DNA of 64,000 nucleotides, taken from positions 121,715,060 to 121,779,059 of the forward strand of contig NC_092861.1 of NCBI RefSeq assembly GCF_032062135.1, written 5' to 3'. Of this stretch, positions 33,301 through 45,214 are shown piece by piece. The stretch is from Pyxicephalus adspersus. Its lineage: Eukaryota; Chordata; Amphibia; Anura; Pyxicephalidae. Position numbers and translations under genes: made by a program. The first letter of the stretch is position 1. Each line of letters starts with the position of its first letter. A model generated the notes under the pieces. That model made no database searches. It was given only the letters and a program-made list of their open reading frames with translations, and was not told the origin of the DNA.

Positions 33301-36134
33301 GAAAGTGAAAATGGTGTTTTTGACTGCTAAATTGAGACTAATAATTCTCATGATTTTTCTGGTATATTGTCTTGCAGCATCTGTTCTAAAGACAAATAAA
33401 TAAAAAATAAATAACATGAAAAAATAAGATTAATTATAACTTGTCACACTAATAATGACAAAATATTTGTGGTACAAACCATGGAAATATCAATTGTAAA
33501 TTACCGGTAAATCTTTTTTGGAAAATGTGTGGGTTTTTAATGTCTTCCTACTAAAAATATTAACCAAAACAAAATAAAGTTTAAATATGAATGTAAGAAA
33601 CAGCAAAACATGAAAATGGCATAAAACAATAACTAACATTAACAGCCTAAACTTCAGGTTTATTGATTACATTTAATTATTTGCTTGCAAATAATTTGTT
33701 CAGTTTTTATTGCAAACTTACATTTGTTGTGGTGCTTTCTTTTAATAGCAGTGAGGCTTTATCATTGCTATTTATTAGGATATTAAGATAAGGCAAAGCT
33801 TTGCAAGAAATAAAAATTGTTAATTTTGCATTTCTTTGCACGTGGTTAGGTATCAGGTAAATTTTCACTGCCTTCTCTAAACTAAATAAATCATCTATTG
33901 CAGATTAATAATTAACTTTGCTAAATGAACAGCCCAAACTCATTTGGTACATCAAACCTATTGATAAAGTGGGAATTTTATGAAAAAAATAATATTTTAC
34001 CTTTCCCAATGGCAAGTCCTCAATCCGTCCACACACTAAGCCTAGCAAGTCCTGTGCTTGCTCAGCTTTCCTCTCCAGTGCTCAGAGTAGCATCCAGGGC
34101 TGCCACCTTTTTTTATCTCTTTTAGGTTTTTCACACTTCGTGTCTACCTAAAAATGTAAAAAAAAAGGTGCTGATCTCATTTTACATGCATGAGATTGGC
34201 ACTTTTTTTCAAATGTTATAAAACAACACATCAATGTAATTCACATGAAACAAAAAATTAAAAAATTAAAAAAACAGACACAAACCTACTACAAAACAGC
34301 GCCTTCTTCATAGTGGAAAAAAAAATGCAATGAACAATTAAGACAACACTAAAGAGCAAAATAAAACAAACATTTCCATGAAGTCCATGAAACACCTGAT
34401 TTAAATATAATATATGTCTTGCATTATCTTAAAATGTAACAACCTAGTATCAAAATCAGGTGTACTATGGTGGTCCAACCATGGTGTCCATACCTTATAG
34501 AAACCAGGGAGTTTGAATGCCGCCAAACTGTTGATTCCGAGACTATTGAAATCAATGTCTAGGCCAACCTTACGTGAATGGTTTGCTCAAATTGATCGTA
34601 TTTCAGAAATGGAGGAAATGATAAGGTGCCTGTTCTTGCTGTTTTTTACATGTTTATTTTGTTATTTTACATGATTAAACTTGTTGAAACTTGAAAATGT
34701 ATTATAAATATGAACATGGATGTTTATACATTGTAATTGTATTTGACAATATGTACGTATTTCTGGCAAATGTAACATCCTGTACACTGTTATTTACTAT
34801 TTCAATAAAGCTTTATTTTGAAAAAAAAATGGGGTGGCTTTAAGTTGGAACCTCCAGTAAGTGGCAAAAGTTTTCTCTTTTTGTTCCTTTGGCCAACTTT
34901 CTATGGCTATCCCTTCATTCCAGTTTACTGAACATTTTTAGAACAGGTCTGGTTTGCATTGTTCATGGATTACAACTTCCACACTTTTGAAAACTTTAAT
35001 AGCAAATAGAGAATTATAGACAAAACATGTTTCTAAATATGTGTCAACTTTATGAATTTAAAGTGGAGGCTTTGGATTTTAAATATACTGTATATCTATT
35101 CTAAAGTTACCTTACTCAGCCCAGGATACAGTATATACTGTATATCAAATTTAATCTACAAGAAAACTCTCCTATAAACTGACTACGTATTTTTCAAATA
35201 ATAAAAAATCGTTACATGAATACAAAGAGAAAACATTCTTTTCTATCTTAGATATATAGATTTTTCTGAGATTTTTTTTCTTCTTTTTTTTTTTACATTT
35301 TTTAAGCTCTTTATTTTCTAGCCTGTCTCACTTAGAATAACTTCCAAAAGAAACATTTTACATGCAAAGCAAACTAGCTAAGAACTCCCAGCAAGGCAAA
35401 GACAAAACATAAGAGACATTGCAAGAGATTTGTTTGAAATTTTCGACAATGAAGATTAAGGTAAAGACAGAACACTTTCAAAAAAGGAAAAAATTAAAGT
35501 ACAAAAGAAATAACCTATAAAATATTGGATCTACTGTGGGTTAGGCTCCAGTTCAATCAACAAACTGTTTCATTATACACCTACCTACATTTTGTGAGGG
35601 TAATGATGCATAAATTGTAATTATGATTGCACACCCACCCCTTTAATACTGAAGGACGAGATAAAGCGTGGAATGCGTTTTTGCACAGGATGGGGAATAT
35701 AGGTATTAACAGAGAGCTTTACAGTAGGCTTATAAAAGAACAAAAAGAATTCTATGTTATTCACTGTATGGCAAAAGAAAGCTTTAATATGTTTTCCAAC
35801 AATAGCACTCAGGGCAGACCCACTACAAAAAGGAAATGAGTTTGATCATTAATATAGTTTTTAACAAACCTTGGTTATACACTATTGTAATAACTTCTGG
35901 TACCTTTAGTAATCTCTATTTATATTTCAAACTTTTATACATAAAGTCCAGGATTAATATCACAAAGTATAAAAAATAATGCAGCTCTGGCTGCAATATT
36001 CCTCTTTTGCAGCCCTGTTGTTACTCTTTTTTCGACAAAATACCCCCAGTCTTCTGTCTAGAATAATTCAACCAGGAAGACTAAGAACAAACTGTGAGTT
36101 CCAAGAATCATAGACCTGCCCCTGGAAGGAGCCC

Positions 36135-36603
36135 TAAAGTGGAAGTAAACTGAACAAAAAAACAACTCAACTTTACCTTCGTAGATTCGTCGATCCATTT
36201 AGATGTTTCCTGGATCAGGTTCCTCATCACCCCAGGATCCTCCTTCGTCCTGGAAGCGCTGGGCCATCTTCTTTAGCCTTCTTTCTCCTTCTTTGTATGT
36301 CACCCAATCTTGCACTGCGCAAGAGGTGGCATAAATGTGGAAAAAAAGAGTGCCGATCTCACTGTGCATGCGTGAGATCGGCATTTTTTTTATTCCAATT
36401 GAAGAAAAGGCTCCTTCTGTGCATGCCCAATCTTGGAGCAGCCAGAAGCTTTCCTGGATGCATGACGTATGTATACCAGGAGGCTCCGTGTACCCATTCT
36501 GTCTTCAATGCCGCACCCCAAAAAAAAAAAAAAAACAGGTTGTTTTTACCTTCTATAAAAATGTTTACCCTTTTATGTAAGGAACAAATTTTAGTCCACT
36601 TTA
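36135..36603. mobile_element. Inverted-repeat element with TAAAGTGG...CCACTTTA ends (copy 1)
   Basis: The left end 'taaagtggaagtaaactg' and the right end 'attttagtccactttacc' are complementary. Inside is 'gtcacccaatcttgcactgc', then 'agtgccgatctcactgtgca', then 'tgcgtgagatcggca'. The copy at 49,300-49,690 has the same order. No transposase is seen, and frames crossing it are incidental. Confidence 0.72.
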
Positions 36604-36649
36604 CCATACCATCATGCTTCCAGTCATTGAGAGTTGCTCAATGTTGTAG

Positions 36650-36935
36650 AGGATTGATGGGCTCCATACACACAAATATTCTTGCCCAAAATGAACAGTC
36701 ATGCCCATCTCAGGCAAAAATCTGACATGGGTACAGATGTCGTTTACCATCTTCTACTGATCTGTCCTGGCAGATAAATAAAAGACTGATCCCAACATAG
36801 GAGAGCACAATGGGGTGCATGCTTGTCCTTCCCCCTCTCTTCTCCATACAACAGAACAGGCACTGTATGTACAGTGCTTGATCATTCATCAGTCAATAGA
36901 CAATGATCGTGAAAGATTGTTTCCAGTACATGTGG
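36650..36935. mobile_element. Fragment related to the TAAGGCTACGTACACACG element
   Basis: Shares 'cccctctcttctccatacaa', 'cagaacaggc...tgtatgtacag' and 'gatcattcatcagtcaa' with 53,240-53,350 in the same order. Ends are weak here. Confidence 0.5.
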
Positions 36936-37369
36936 AATCCTTTCCACTGTACTTATCATGATAAGCCTGAAGACAATTGAAAAAGGTAAGTGTAAGAAAA
37001 ACAAAAGATAGCTACTGGGACCTCTTATGGGGGAAGGGAAAAGCATTAAGCTAACTTTGAAGCTTTGCCTGAAAGCGGAACCAAAGCTGGGTGACTCACC
37101 TATCCACGCTCCATCTATGGTTCCATCCACCATCTTTCTTCACTTTCTCTTCCTGGAAATGATCTTTGACTATCATGATTGGCTGTGCCAGGAGGATGTA
37201 ACTCTTGTGCAGGTGCACGGGCATTCATTAATAACCATAAACATGAACGGGAAGCTGGGATTGCCAGGTTTTCTTTGCAACCCAAACTTTTTAGATCCAG
37301 GCTCTATAAGTGGTCAACAAAGTCAAAGAGATGTAACAATGGACCCTTTGCTGTTGATAGGAAGACTAT

Positions 37370-37523
37370 GGGCCTGATTTATAAGGGCTCCCAAAGGCTG
37401 GAGAGAGTATACTTTCATCCATGAAGCTGGGTGATCCAACAAACCTGGAGTCCATTTCCTAAAAGTAATTTGCTAATTGTTATCAAATGTTTGTATCCTT
37501 GACCAGATCCAAGGTTTGCTGGA
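37370..37523. mobile_element. Foldback MITE, truncated (copy 3)
   Basis: The left arm 'gggcctgatttataagggct' and 'cttggtgatccaac'-like centre are present, but the right arm stops after 'ccaaggtttgctgga'. Confidence 0.72.
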
Positions 37524-38159
37524 ATTTTTAAATATGTTTCTCCATTGTTAATCAATTGTTAATTTTGTTAATTAACCTTGTTAATTTTTTCTGCAGGTTA
37601 GTAGCATTTTGTCCATTTTTTTAAAGACATTTCAGTACTTTAGAGAAGAGTTGCAAAATGGTTGCACAAAGAAGCACAATTGATGTTGTCCCAGTGTGTG
37701 TGATATTGTCCATAATTTTAGTTTTCGGGGCTAGTGGGGAACATGCGCTAACAATTCATGAAAATTAAAATGTTGCTACATTCTCAAATGTATGGTTTGC
37801 CTTTGGCTAATGTGCTCATGTTCTAGTAATGTAAATAATAAATCACCACAGACCACTATTTATCCCATTAGGGCTATTTATATAGAATTAGAGTAAAAAT
37901 GGAAACAACAGAACATATTTGTTGCCCATAGAAACATTTGCTTTTTTATTTTTCCAAAAAACAAAATGAATCGCGACCATTGTGTGTAATACATTCAGAT
38001 TTATCCTAGTTTTCCTTACTTGTAAATATCACTCTAAACATATATTAATATTGACTAAGCCGTGACCATAATAACAACAAGGTTTAGAGTGCACTGTCTG
38101 TTTTCAATTTCAATATAATGTTTGTAAAAATATATCAGACTTAAATATTTTCTGACATT

Positions 38160-38620
38160 AAATTGTTTCCAGAACACCCTATCACTGGCATTGTGAGAAG
38201 CAACAATTTTTCTGACATTTATCTTCCAACATTTATCTCCGTGTTCCAGGAGAAACACTTGTGTGATGAGCTGCCATTTACTTTACAGACACGGAAAGAA
38301 AAGAGATCTAAAATCGAGTCAGTTATTGTAAATGGAGGAACACCTCTCTTGTTTTGTTCAGGCACAAACAATTTATCACTGTCTGTAACTCATATGGGCC
38401 CCTTTCTTGCCCTGTACAAACAAGAATATAGTTTACATTCTGACACTTCTTGAAAAACAAAGGTGTCCATTTATCAGTGCTGAGCCTTCTGCGTCTTTTA
38501 TATGTACGGCTAAAGACACGATTTTTATTTTGTAAAAAGCCTTTTTTGGAAGGAATGTTTTATGACTGTTACAATTAAAGCTTGAGGAACAGGCGGAACA
38601 GGGAAGGGGTGTTGAAATAG
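38160..38620. promoter_or_regulatory. Candidate regulatory block, the longest non-repetitive one
   Basis: About 460 bp of balanced, non-repetitive sequence with SOX-like (aacaatttttc, acaaacaat, aacaaagg), forkhead-like (tgtacaaacaag) and homeodomain-like (ttattgta) strings. A 96-codon frame (38,163-38,453) lies inside but has no recognisable protein features, so enhancer-like sequence is the likelier reading. This needs cross-species alignment. Confidence 0.32.
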
Positions 38621-39004
38621 CAGTTGAATGTTATTTGTCCCATTGTTTCCTTATTGTTCTTTATCGACATTTTTAGCCTATTATGTTGTGAAAATGTATT
38701 TTAGGTGTAAATGTCTTGCAAGTTTCAGTATGTATATACTTAAAAATACATTAGCAACATTTTTTTTGTCTAAAACAGCCATTCAGATACTTACTGCTTC
38801 CTAAATTTAAAACAAAATCAATAATATACCACGGTCAATATTTTATCGGCATCAGTGTGATTAATAAATCAGTATTGAAAACAGCATTTTATATGCATAG
38901 TTTTGTCTGTAAATAATCTATGAAAAGGTTTTCTACTTTTTGATTTTGGAAGAGTCAGAACCTCTGAAAGCCATTTATTTGTAAAAAGTTGCATTTACAA
39001 AGCC

Positions 39005-39180
39005 ATAGATTGTAAGCTCTTCTGGGAAGGGTCCTGTCTTCCTCCTGTGTCATTGTCCTGTTGCATCTGTCTGTTATTTGCAACCCCTATTTATTGTACA
39101 TAGGTTGCATAATAGGTTGGTGCTTTATAAATACTTTTTATTAATATTATTAATAATATTATTAATAATAATATTAATAC
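39005..39180 (+). mobile_element. L2-type 3' tail / SINE fragment
   Basis: 'atagattgtaagctcttctg', then a CTGT-rich body, 'tttgcaacccctatttattg', 'ggttggtgctttataaatac', and an (ATT)/(AAT) tail. Same family as 6776-6930. Confidence 0.78.
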
Positions 39181-40087
39181 TTCATACAGAAGAATCACAT
39201 CTTATTTTTTTTAATAAATAGGTCACTTGTACATACTGCAAAAAGAATGCAAGAACTACAGACTAGTCAAGAATGGAATACAGCTTTATAAAAATATTTT
39301 TTTACTGTTTGATAATAAGTTAAATGTTACATGAAAAGCAAAGTTCAGACAGGTAAAAACATGCAACTATGTATTAATTTACAAATCATGTGCACAAATC
39401 CTAAAACAAAAATGTAATAATCTACAATTTACTAGTTCTTAAATTCTTAGCAAAGAAAGAAAATATACATTCATGAAATGCAATGTGTTTGTCACTTCCT
39501 GTGAGCTTAAAAAAAAGTATTTCTAAAATTACCCTTCATTTGTAAACTACCAGTCCCATCAACCCACCATGTAATGGAGATAACCAAATGCAGACAAGTA
39601 GGAAAAACAACCTTTGTTTCAAAGATGACTCCTTGCATATATTGAGAAGTAAATGTAGTAACAAAAGAGCAGAAAGTGTCCGATTCCAAGCATTATTATG
39701 TAAAAATATTGCAAAATGGTCTAAAAATAAAAAAATAAAATTTTTTTGGAGGTCTGGATACACTTTAAAGCCCAGCTAAAGCCAACATTGAACAGGGAAA
39801 ATTCTCAAAGCAATCAATCTGATTAAAGTGTGACCTTTGGAATTGAACAAATTTAAAAACTCTATTCTGGGGTTGGCCTGCTTGTAGCTGTCCATGCCTT
39901 TTAGTTTTTGTTAATAAATTGAGGTTTTATATTTCATCACTACCTATTTCCCGTGACTACAAATCCTGTTCTTTTCATGAAACACATGGTTTGTACTGTA
40001 ACTGTGCAGGGATGCTGGGAAATGTAGTCTGGCATCTAAGGTTCTTCCTGCTTTGGGTGCCACATTGACCCTATCAGTGGCTGAATT

Positions 40088-40570
40088 TAAAGCAGACCTA
40101 TCATTTTTAACATTATAAAAAGGGTAACTATATAAAGAAAAAACATAGTTTTTATAAATCTTTTAAAATTGTTTTTTTTTTTGTTGCTTTTTTGGAGAGG
40201 AACCCTCCCCTTTTGTCTGTACTGCTGTGGCAGTAAAGACTGAAGAGGAAACATGCAGCCTCCTGAGATACTTCACTATATCACTATATCACTATATCAC
40301 TATATCACTATATCATATTCCTGGAGGCTGCGGGCTGCTCCTTCTGCATATGTGCAGCAAGATCAACACTTTTTTTTTCATGTTCAAGAACACATGGTAC
40401 AGCTTTGTGCTTGCACAGTGTGAGATCAGGAGACTTCAACAGAAGAAGAAGACAGAAAAAGGAAAGCAGGAGAGTGCCGGATCTACTGGACTTTGCAGAG
40501 AGATCGAGGGCTTTTTACCAGTAAAGGAAAGTGTTATACGTTCCACTATAAAGATGAGTGGAAAGAAGGT
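40088..40570. mobile_element. Inverted-repeat-like element with CAGCCTCCTG centre (copy 1)
   Basis: Shares an ordered set of strings with 62,057-62,525: 'taaagcagacct', 'aaaagggtaactatataaag', 'gcagcctcctgagata', 'gaggctgcgggctg' and 'gtgagatcagg'. Between 40,275 and 40,314 it has an 8-bp repeat, actatatc, about five times, which the other copy lacks. Confidence 0.6.
40275..40314. repeat. 8-bp tandem repeat (ACTATATC)n
   Basis: Five near-perfect units placed inside the element at 40,088-40,570. Confidence 0.92.
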
Positions 40571-40653
40571 GTAACATATTGTGCAAGCACATCTGGCCCA
40601 TAAACAGTTTGTATTCACTTATCAACCTTATTGCTATTAGAATTTGAGTTTTG

Positions 40654-40796
40654 TTGCACTTTAAGTACAAATAAGTCCATATTAATGCATTTTAATATTA
40701 TTATTATTATAATAATAAAAATAATAATAATAATAATATGTTGCACTTTAAGTACAAATAAGTCCATATTAATGCATTTTAATATTATTAATATTA

Positions 40797-40827
<31 letters not shown>

Positions 40828-40829
40828 AA
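40654..40829. repeat. 87-bp tandem duplication including an AAT-rich run
   Basis: 'ttgcactttaagtacaaata' starts at 40,654 and again at 40,741. Each unit ends in TTA/ATA-rich trinucleotide sequence. The two units are nearly identical, differing in the length of the run. Confidence 0.93.
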
Positions 40830-40908
40830 ACAATGCATTTAGCCCTACTGCCGATTCATTGGGAAGAGTGGTATATTGAGTTTTGGGTCTGACCAAAGGA
40901 AAATCTTT

Positions 40909-41240
40909 ACCAAGGTTTCCCCCAGGATTTCTAAGGATTTTTTGGCTACTCAATATCCATAACCATTGACATTAATTACCTTATTAGCTGTCTGTAATAG
41001 GGAAATTTCGCCATCTGACCACAAATGTATGCACTATTCTTCCCAACTATCACCAATACAGGAGATTTTTTTTCCTACTGATCACCAGTGCAATGGGCCT
41101 TTGTTTCAATGACTATCAGTGTAAGGTGGTAACTTTCCTCTGATCACACAGACCTTCTCCACTTACCATCAATGAAAGAGTGGTATATCGAGTTTTGGGT
41201 CTGATGCCCAAAAATGCTGGCAGAATGTGCTTCAAATGAC
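40909..41240 (+). repeat. Direct repeat, copy A (332 bp)
   Basis: Starts 'accaaggtttcccccaggat' and ends 'gaatgtgcttcaaatgac'. A near-identical copy (about a dozen differences by eye) lies at 41,625-41,955. A 28-bp piece of its 3' part, 'gtggtatattgagttttggg', also occurs at about 40,867, so there were at least three partial units. Confidence 0.93.
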
Positions 41241-41624
41241 TTGCTCATCCCTTGTACAACTTTATAACACTGCATTACAAAAATTTGGGCAAGCAAGAAA
41301 AGAACAGAAGATGTTATTATAGAAGTGATGAGTAGTTTATTATTAGCAGATGCTAGAAAATTCATAGAACAACTGTAGATGAGTATTAGTGTTGACACAT
41401 AGAGGGATAAAAGGGTGTACTGGCATTTCCCGATATTACTCACACAACTAAGCAAAGCAATAAAGCATAACAATCAGGTATTGTATAGTTATTTGAGGAT
41501 TCAAATAATATGGTTAGAAGTGAGGTCTAGGAACGTGGTTTTGAACTCCACTTGAAAGCTCAATAATAATTTTAGATATATTTCCAATTTTGTTTTTAAA
41601 GGTATGTTTAAAGCAATTTTTTTT

Positions 41625-41955
41625 ACCAAGGTTTCCCTCGGGATTTCTAAGGATTTTTTGGCTACTCAATATACATAACCATTGACATTAATTACCTTAT
41701 TAGCTATCTATAATAGAGACATCCTTCCATCTGACCACAAATGTATGCACCTTTCTTCCCAACTATCACCAATACAGGAGATTTTTTTCCTACTGATCAC
41801 CAGTGCAATGGGCCTTTGTTTCAATGACTATCAATGTAAGGTGGTAACTGTCCTCTGATCACACAGACCTTCTCCACTTACCATCAATGAAAGAGTGGTA
41901 TATTGAGTTTTGGGTCTGATGCCCAAAAATGCTGGCAGAATGTGCTTCAAATGAC
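41625..41955 (+). repeat. Direct repeat, copy B (331 bp)
   Basis: Partner of 40,909-41,240, in the same orientation, with 384 bp between. The ends lack the TG...CA of LTRs and the spacer codes for nothing recognisable, so a local duplication of an unknown repeat is likelier than an LTR pair. Confidence 0.93.
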
Positions 41956-42093
41956 ATTCAATTGTTGGTCTGGACACCTACTGCTTGTAAGTTTTGCCTG
42001 AAGTGATACCAACTGTAGGGGACATTGTTAAAGTGCATGTATAAAAGGGTGGCATGGATGGCTCATTGGCTCACTCCTCTGCAACACTTATTA

Positions 42094-42580
42094 CAGGTAG
42101 TCCCTGAGTTAAGGACATCTGACATACGGACCACTCCTAGATACGAACGGGCTTCACTGCTCATTCATGCGCAGGACAGAGACTTGATAGGGGGGTTAGT
42201 GGTTGCATGACTTACAGAAGAAGTTTTTTGCTAAACACAGCTGAGACTGAGCTCTCCTGCAAGCTCCTGTAACTCTTTAACGACCAACACAAACTCTGCA
42301 GTTGTTTCTTTTTGCAAATCAAAGCACAGCTTGCTCCAGTAGTTAAAAAATGTTTCGGCTCCATAAAGGTTTTTTTTTTTGCTTTGTTTGTGATTAACTC
42401 ACAGTGAGGATTTTATACAGTAACTGACACCATGCTGCCTAATATTATGAGACAAACATTTGCCTTAATTCCTAATTCCATTTATTAAAATCATCTACCT
42501 GTTCTGACATACATTCAAATTAAACTTAAGAACAAACCTACAGTCCCTATTTCATTCATATGTAACCTGGAGACTACCTG
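42094..42580. mobile_element. Non-autonomous inverted-repeat element, CAGGTAGTCC ends (copy 2)
   Basis: Flanked ATTA on the left and TAAT on the right. It starts CAGGTAGTCCCTGAGTTAAG and ends TAACCTGGAGACTACCTG. The interior is like copy 1 at 19,751-20,226. This copy has the better-kept ends. Confidence 0.85.
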
Positions 42581-45214
42581 TAATATAATTAGGATTCCTG
42601 GCCAGAAGTTTACCTGTGTGCTTATGTGGGTTTCCTTTAGGTGCACTGATTTCCTCTTTCACAAATACATGTATTTCGGATATTGGCTATCCCAGAAACT
42701 GTCCGTGGTACATATAGAAAAGAAAAAGCACAAAAAAAGTGCAGCACAGGCTGCTGGGTGCAGAATGGATGTGTGAGAATAATAATAAATATTTTAACTA
42801 ATACATTAAAAAAAAAACATTGAATGAGAGGTTGCAGTTTGGACAACCAAAAACATATGAAAACGATATTTCTAAGGGAAACTTGTTGGATGATCACAAT
42901 ACACAGTGGCTTAGCAAACCAAATTTCATCCAGGGAATTCAGGGGTCACATCTATTGTAAATACACATGGGTATTGTACCACACAAGCTGGAGACTGGCC
43001 TTGAATTTCCTAACTCTGTCCCTACAGCTTTTAGTTTAAACCTTTAAGTGTAAGAGAACTTTGTCTGCAATGCTCTTGTAATGCAAAAAGGTTACAGACC
43101 ACCTAAGATGAAGGTTGTTAGGTAAGATTTCAATTGGTCTTAAGTACAAAAGTATCACAAACACTCAAAATGTTCATTTATAGTAAAAATAAAAAAGTCA
43201 AAGCTTACATTTTCCTACATTTTCTTTATAATATAAAAAATAACTAAAACAGCAAAACATTTAAAGTCTTTTTGGATGTAATTTCCATGTGGGTGAGTAA
43301 TCTTGCTTCTCTTTTCATTTTTCCATTTCAGCCCCTTACCACTTGGCCAGAATGCAAAGTTTCATGTAGATAGGATGACGAAAGACAATTTGAACTGTAT
43401 TGTAAAATTTGCCCATGCTTATTCAGTCCCAGTCCTAGATCATAAACAAGTAGTCATTATCCAATAATTCTACTATCAAATATTTTCTTTTGGAAATCAT
43501 AAAACAAGAGTCTGTCTGGCAACTAAATAATGAGAATAATAAAATAAAAATACATATATTTCACTAAAACAGACATCCTGATTGTTATTAAAGCTCAACT
43601 AATAAAAGAATAGAATGAAGAGATACTATAGAATCCACAAAATAAAGCTAAATTGCAGAGGAAACAATTAAGACATAAAAGTAAAAGAACTTGGAAAGTA
43701 AACTGCGTGGTATCATAACAAGAGGTATTAAACATGACTGAGAAATAATTTATATGACAATGTTTTTAATAATTGGCAATGGGCAAAACTGTGTACTGTA
43801 ACTAATTAAGACGTCCATTCAACAATAAATGGCAAAAAATGACAGTCTTTAGGAAAAATAAAAGAGAACTATAAGCATGCTATAAAAATTCACAATACCC
43901 AATTGATTCTTAAGTGGTCTGGTTTTTGGCTTAACAAATGTGTCTGCAGACAAACTGCAAGTGGCTGTCTGAGCCGAAATGTGAATGAGAAAGACATTTT
44001 CCATTGCCTGATATTAAAGGTTTGGCATATATATCCGTTCAGCAGTCATTACAAAGTAGTGCATTCTTTTATTTCATCTGGCATTGTAGCCATTTTATTG
44101 ACAATTTTTTCTGTCCCCTTGCAGATTTACACTAACAAAAACTCTGTTTGATCTTGTGCTGCTTGAGAAAAATTTGTAGCTGTTCCCTAAATAACAGGTA
44201 ATGCTACAATTCTACATGGTTTATATGAATATCTAAAAACTTGGGAGAGTTTAATAATTAACCCAAAGGATTTAGTTATATACGCTATTGATTTGGTTTT
44301 TTTAATGTTACTGATCATTATACCTTTCATGGATGTAAATATTCCTGGATCTTATTAAACTGTAATATTTTAGGCTAAGTTCAGATCAGGTAACTCCCCC
44401 ACGCCCCTGATGCTCACTTTAAATTGCTAGTCACCCAGGAGTGTATCCAAGTGGTTGTAATTGCAATCATTTGTAGTACATGATTTGACAGCAAATTGCA
44501 TTTCTTGCCACTTTACCACTTCAATTAGCTTCAATGTACACCAGGACTTTGGGTGGTTAAGGATTAGATGAGATTGATGAGCATCCGTGAAATACTGTCC
44601 ATCTGAACTTAGCTAAAAAGAATCATTTTGGGGGACTTACTCTCTCCCCATTTAAAGTGGAACTAAATGAAAAAAATGTCCCTTCCACAAAAAACTGAAT
44701 GACAGATGGCTTACTTTTTGTGAGCCTGGCCAATCAATAGGGAACCAGTTTAAGATGTTGGCACCCACAACAGAGCCATGAGAAGTGAATTTGTTTAAAA
44801 AATTTGAAGCCCCTCCTTTTCTGTCTTTACCTTGCAGCGATAAGGACTGAATGGGAAGTCCGAGCCTCCTGGCAAAAAACTAAAGCAGAATTCTAGGCAA
44901 AAAAACAAGATAAAACATAACAATCAATTAAACGAGAAAATAACAAAACCTGCTTTTGCTGCAACAGTTAGCTTTAACACAGAGATTTCCCTCCACTTTC
45001 TTCTGCTACTAGATGTCTATTATTTATATCTATTAATATATTCATCATTCAACAAGTTCATCTGAACCAAGATTGTCCAGACCCAGATGATCTTACATCT
45101 CTATATTTTGCTTTCTTTTCTAATTACCCAGAAGTAATTAGTTTCTTGTTCTGCTTCTTCCTCTCACTATATTTCTCTATATTTCTCTCACTATATTTCT
45201 CTTACTATATGAGG
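42581..45214. other. Intergenic stretch, no gene recognised
   Basis: AT-rich. It contains a candidate regulatory block (43,900-44,160) and sequence from about 44,653 ('taaagtggaactaaatgaaa') to 44,890 that resembles the element at 49,300-49,690. Confidence 0.5.
43900..44160. promoter_or_regulatory. Candidate regulatory block
   Basis: Non-repetitive. An 82-codon frame (43,903-44,151) crosses it, and a splice-acceptor-like 'tctgtccccttgcag' lies at about 44,110-44,124. Neither is enough for a gene call. Conserved non-coding DNA is one alternative. Confidence 0.22.

Larger units (their letters stand above)
32094..36134. other. Intergenic stretch, no gene recognised
   Basis: AT-rich. It holds an L2/SINE tail on the minus strand (32,763-32,818), a foldback element (33,088-33,300) and a candidate regulatory block (32,560-32,740). 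Around 34,090-34,215 is a fragment related to the element at 36,135-36,603, sharing 'ctgatctcattttacatgca', 'tgagattggcac' and similar strings. Confidence 0.5.
37524..40087. other. Intergenic stretch, no gene recognised
   Basis: It contains a candidate regulatory block (38,160-38,620) and an L2/SINE tail (39,005-39,180). A repeat-like segment at about 39,840-40,080 carries a ZNF143-like string. The rest is AT-rich and featureless. Confidence 0.5.

Noticed and set aside
36297..36725. 142-codon frame
   Set aside because: Lies over an inverted-repeat element, has a Lys run from poly(A), and has no domain.
37027..37377. 116-codon frame
   Set aside because: No recognisable family and no splice context; ends at a MITE boundary.
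40909..41955. LTR pair of a small retroelement
   Set aside because: Ends are not TG...CA, the spacer is only 384 bp, and no primer-binding site or polypurine tract is seen.
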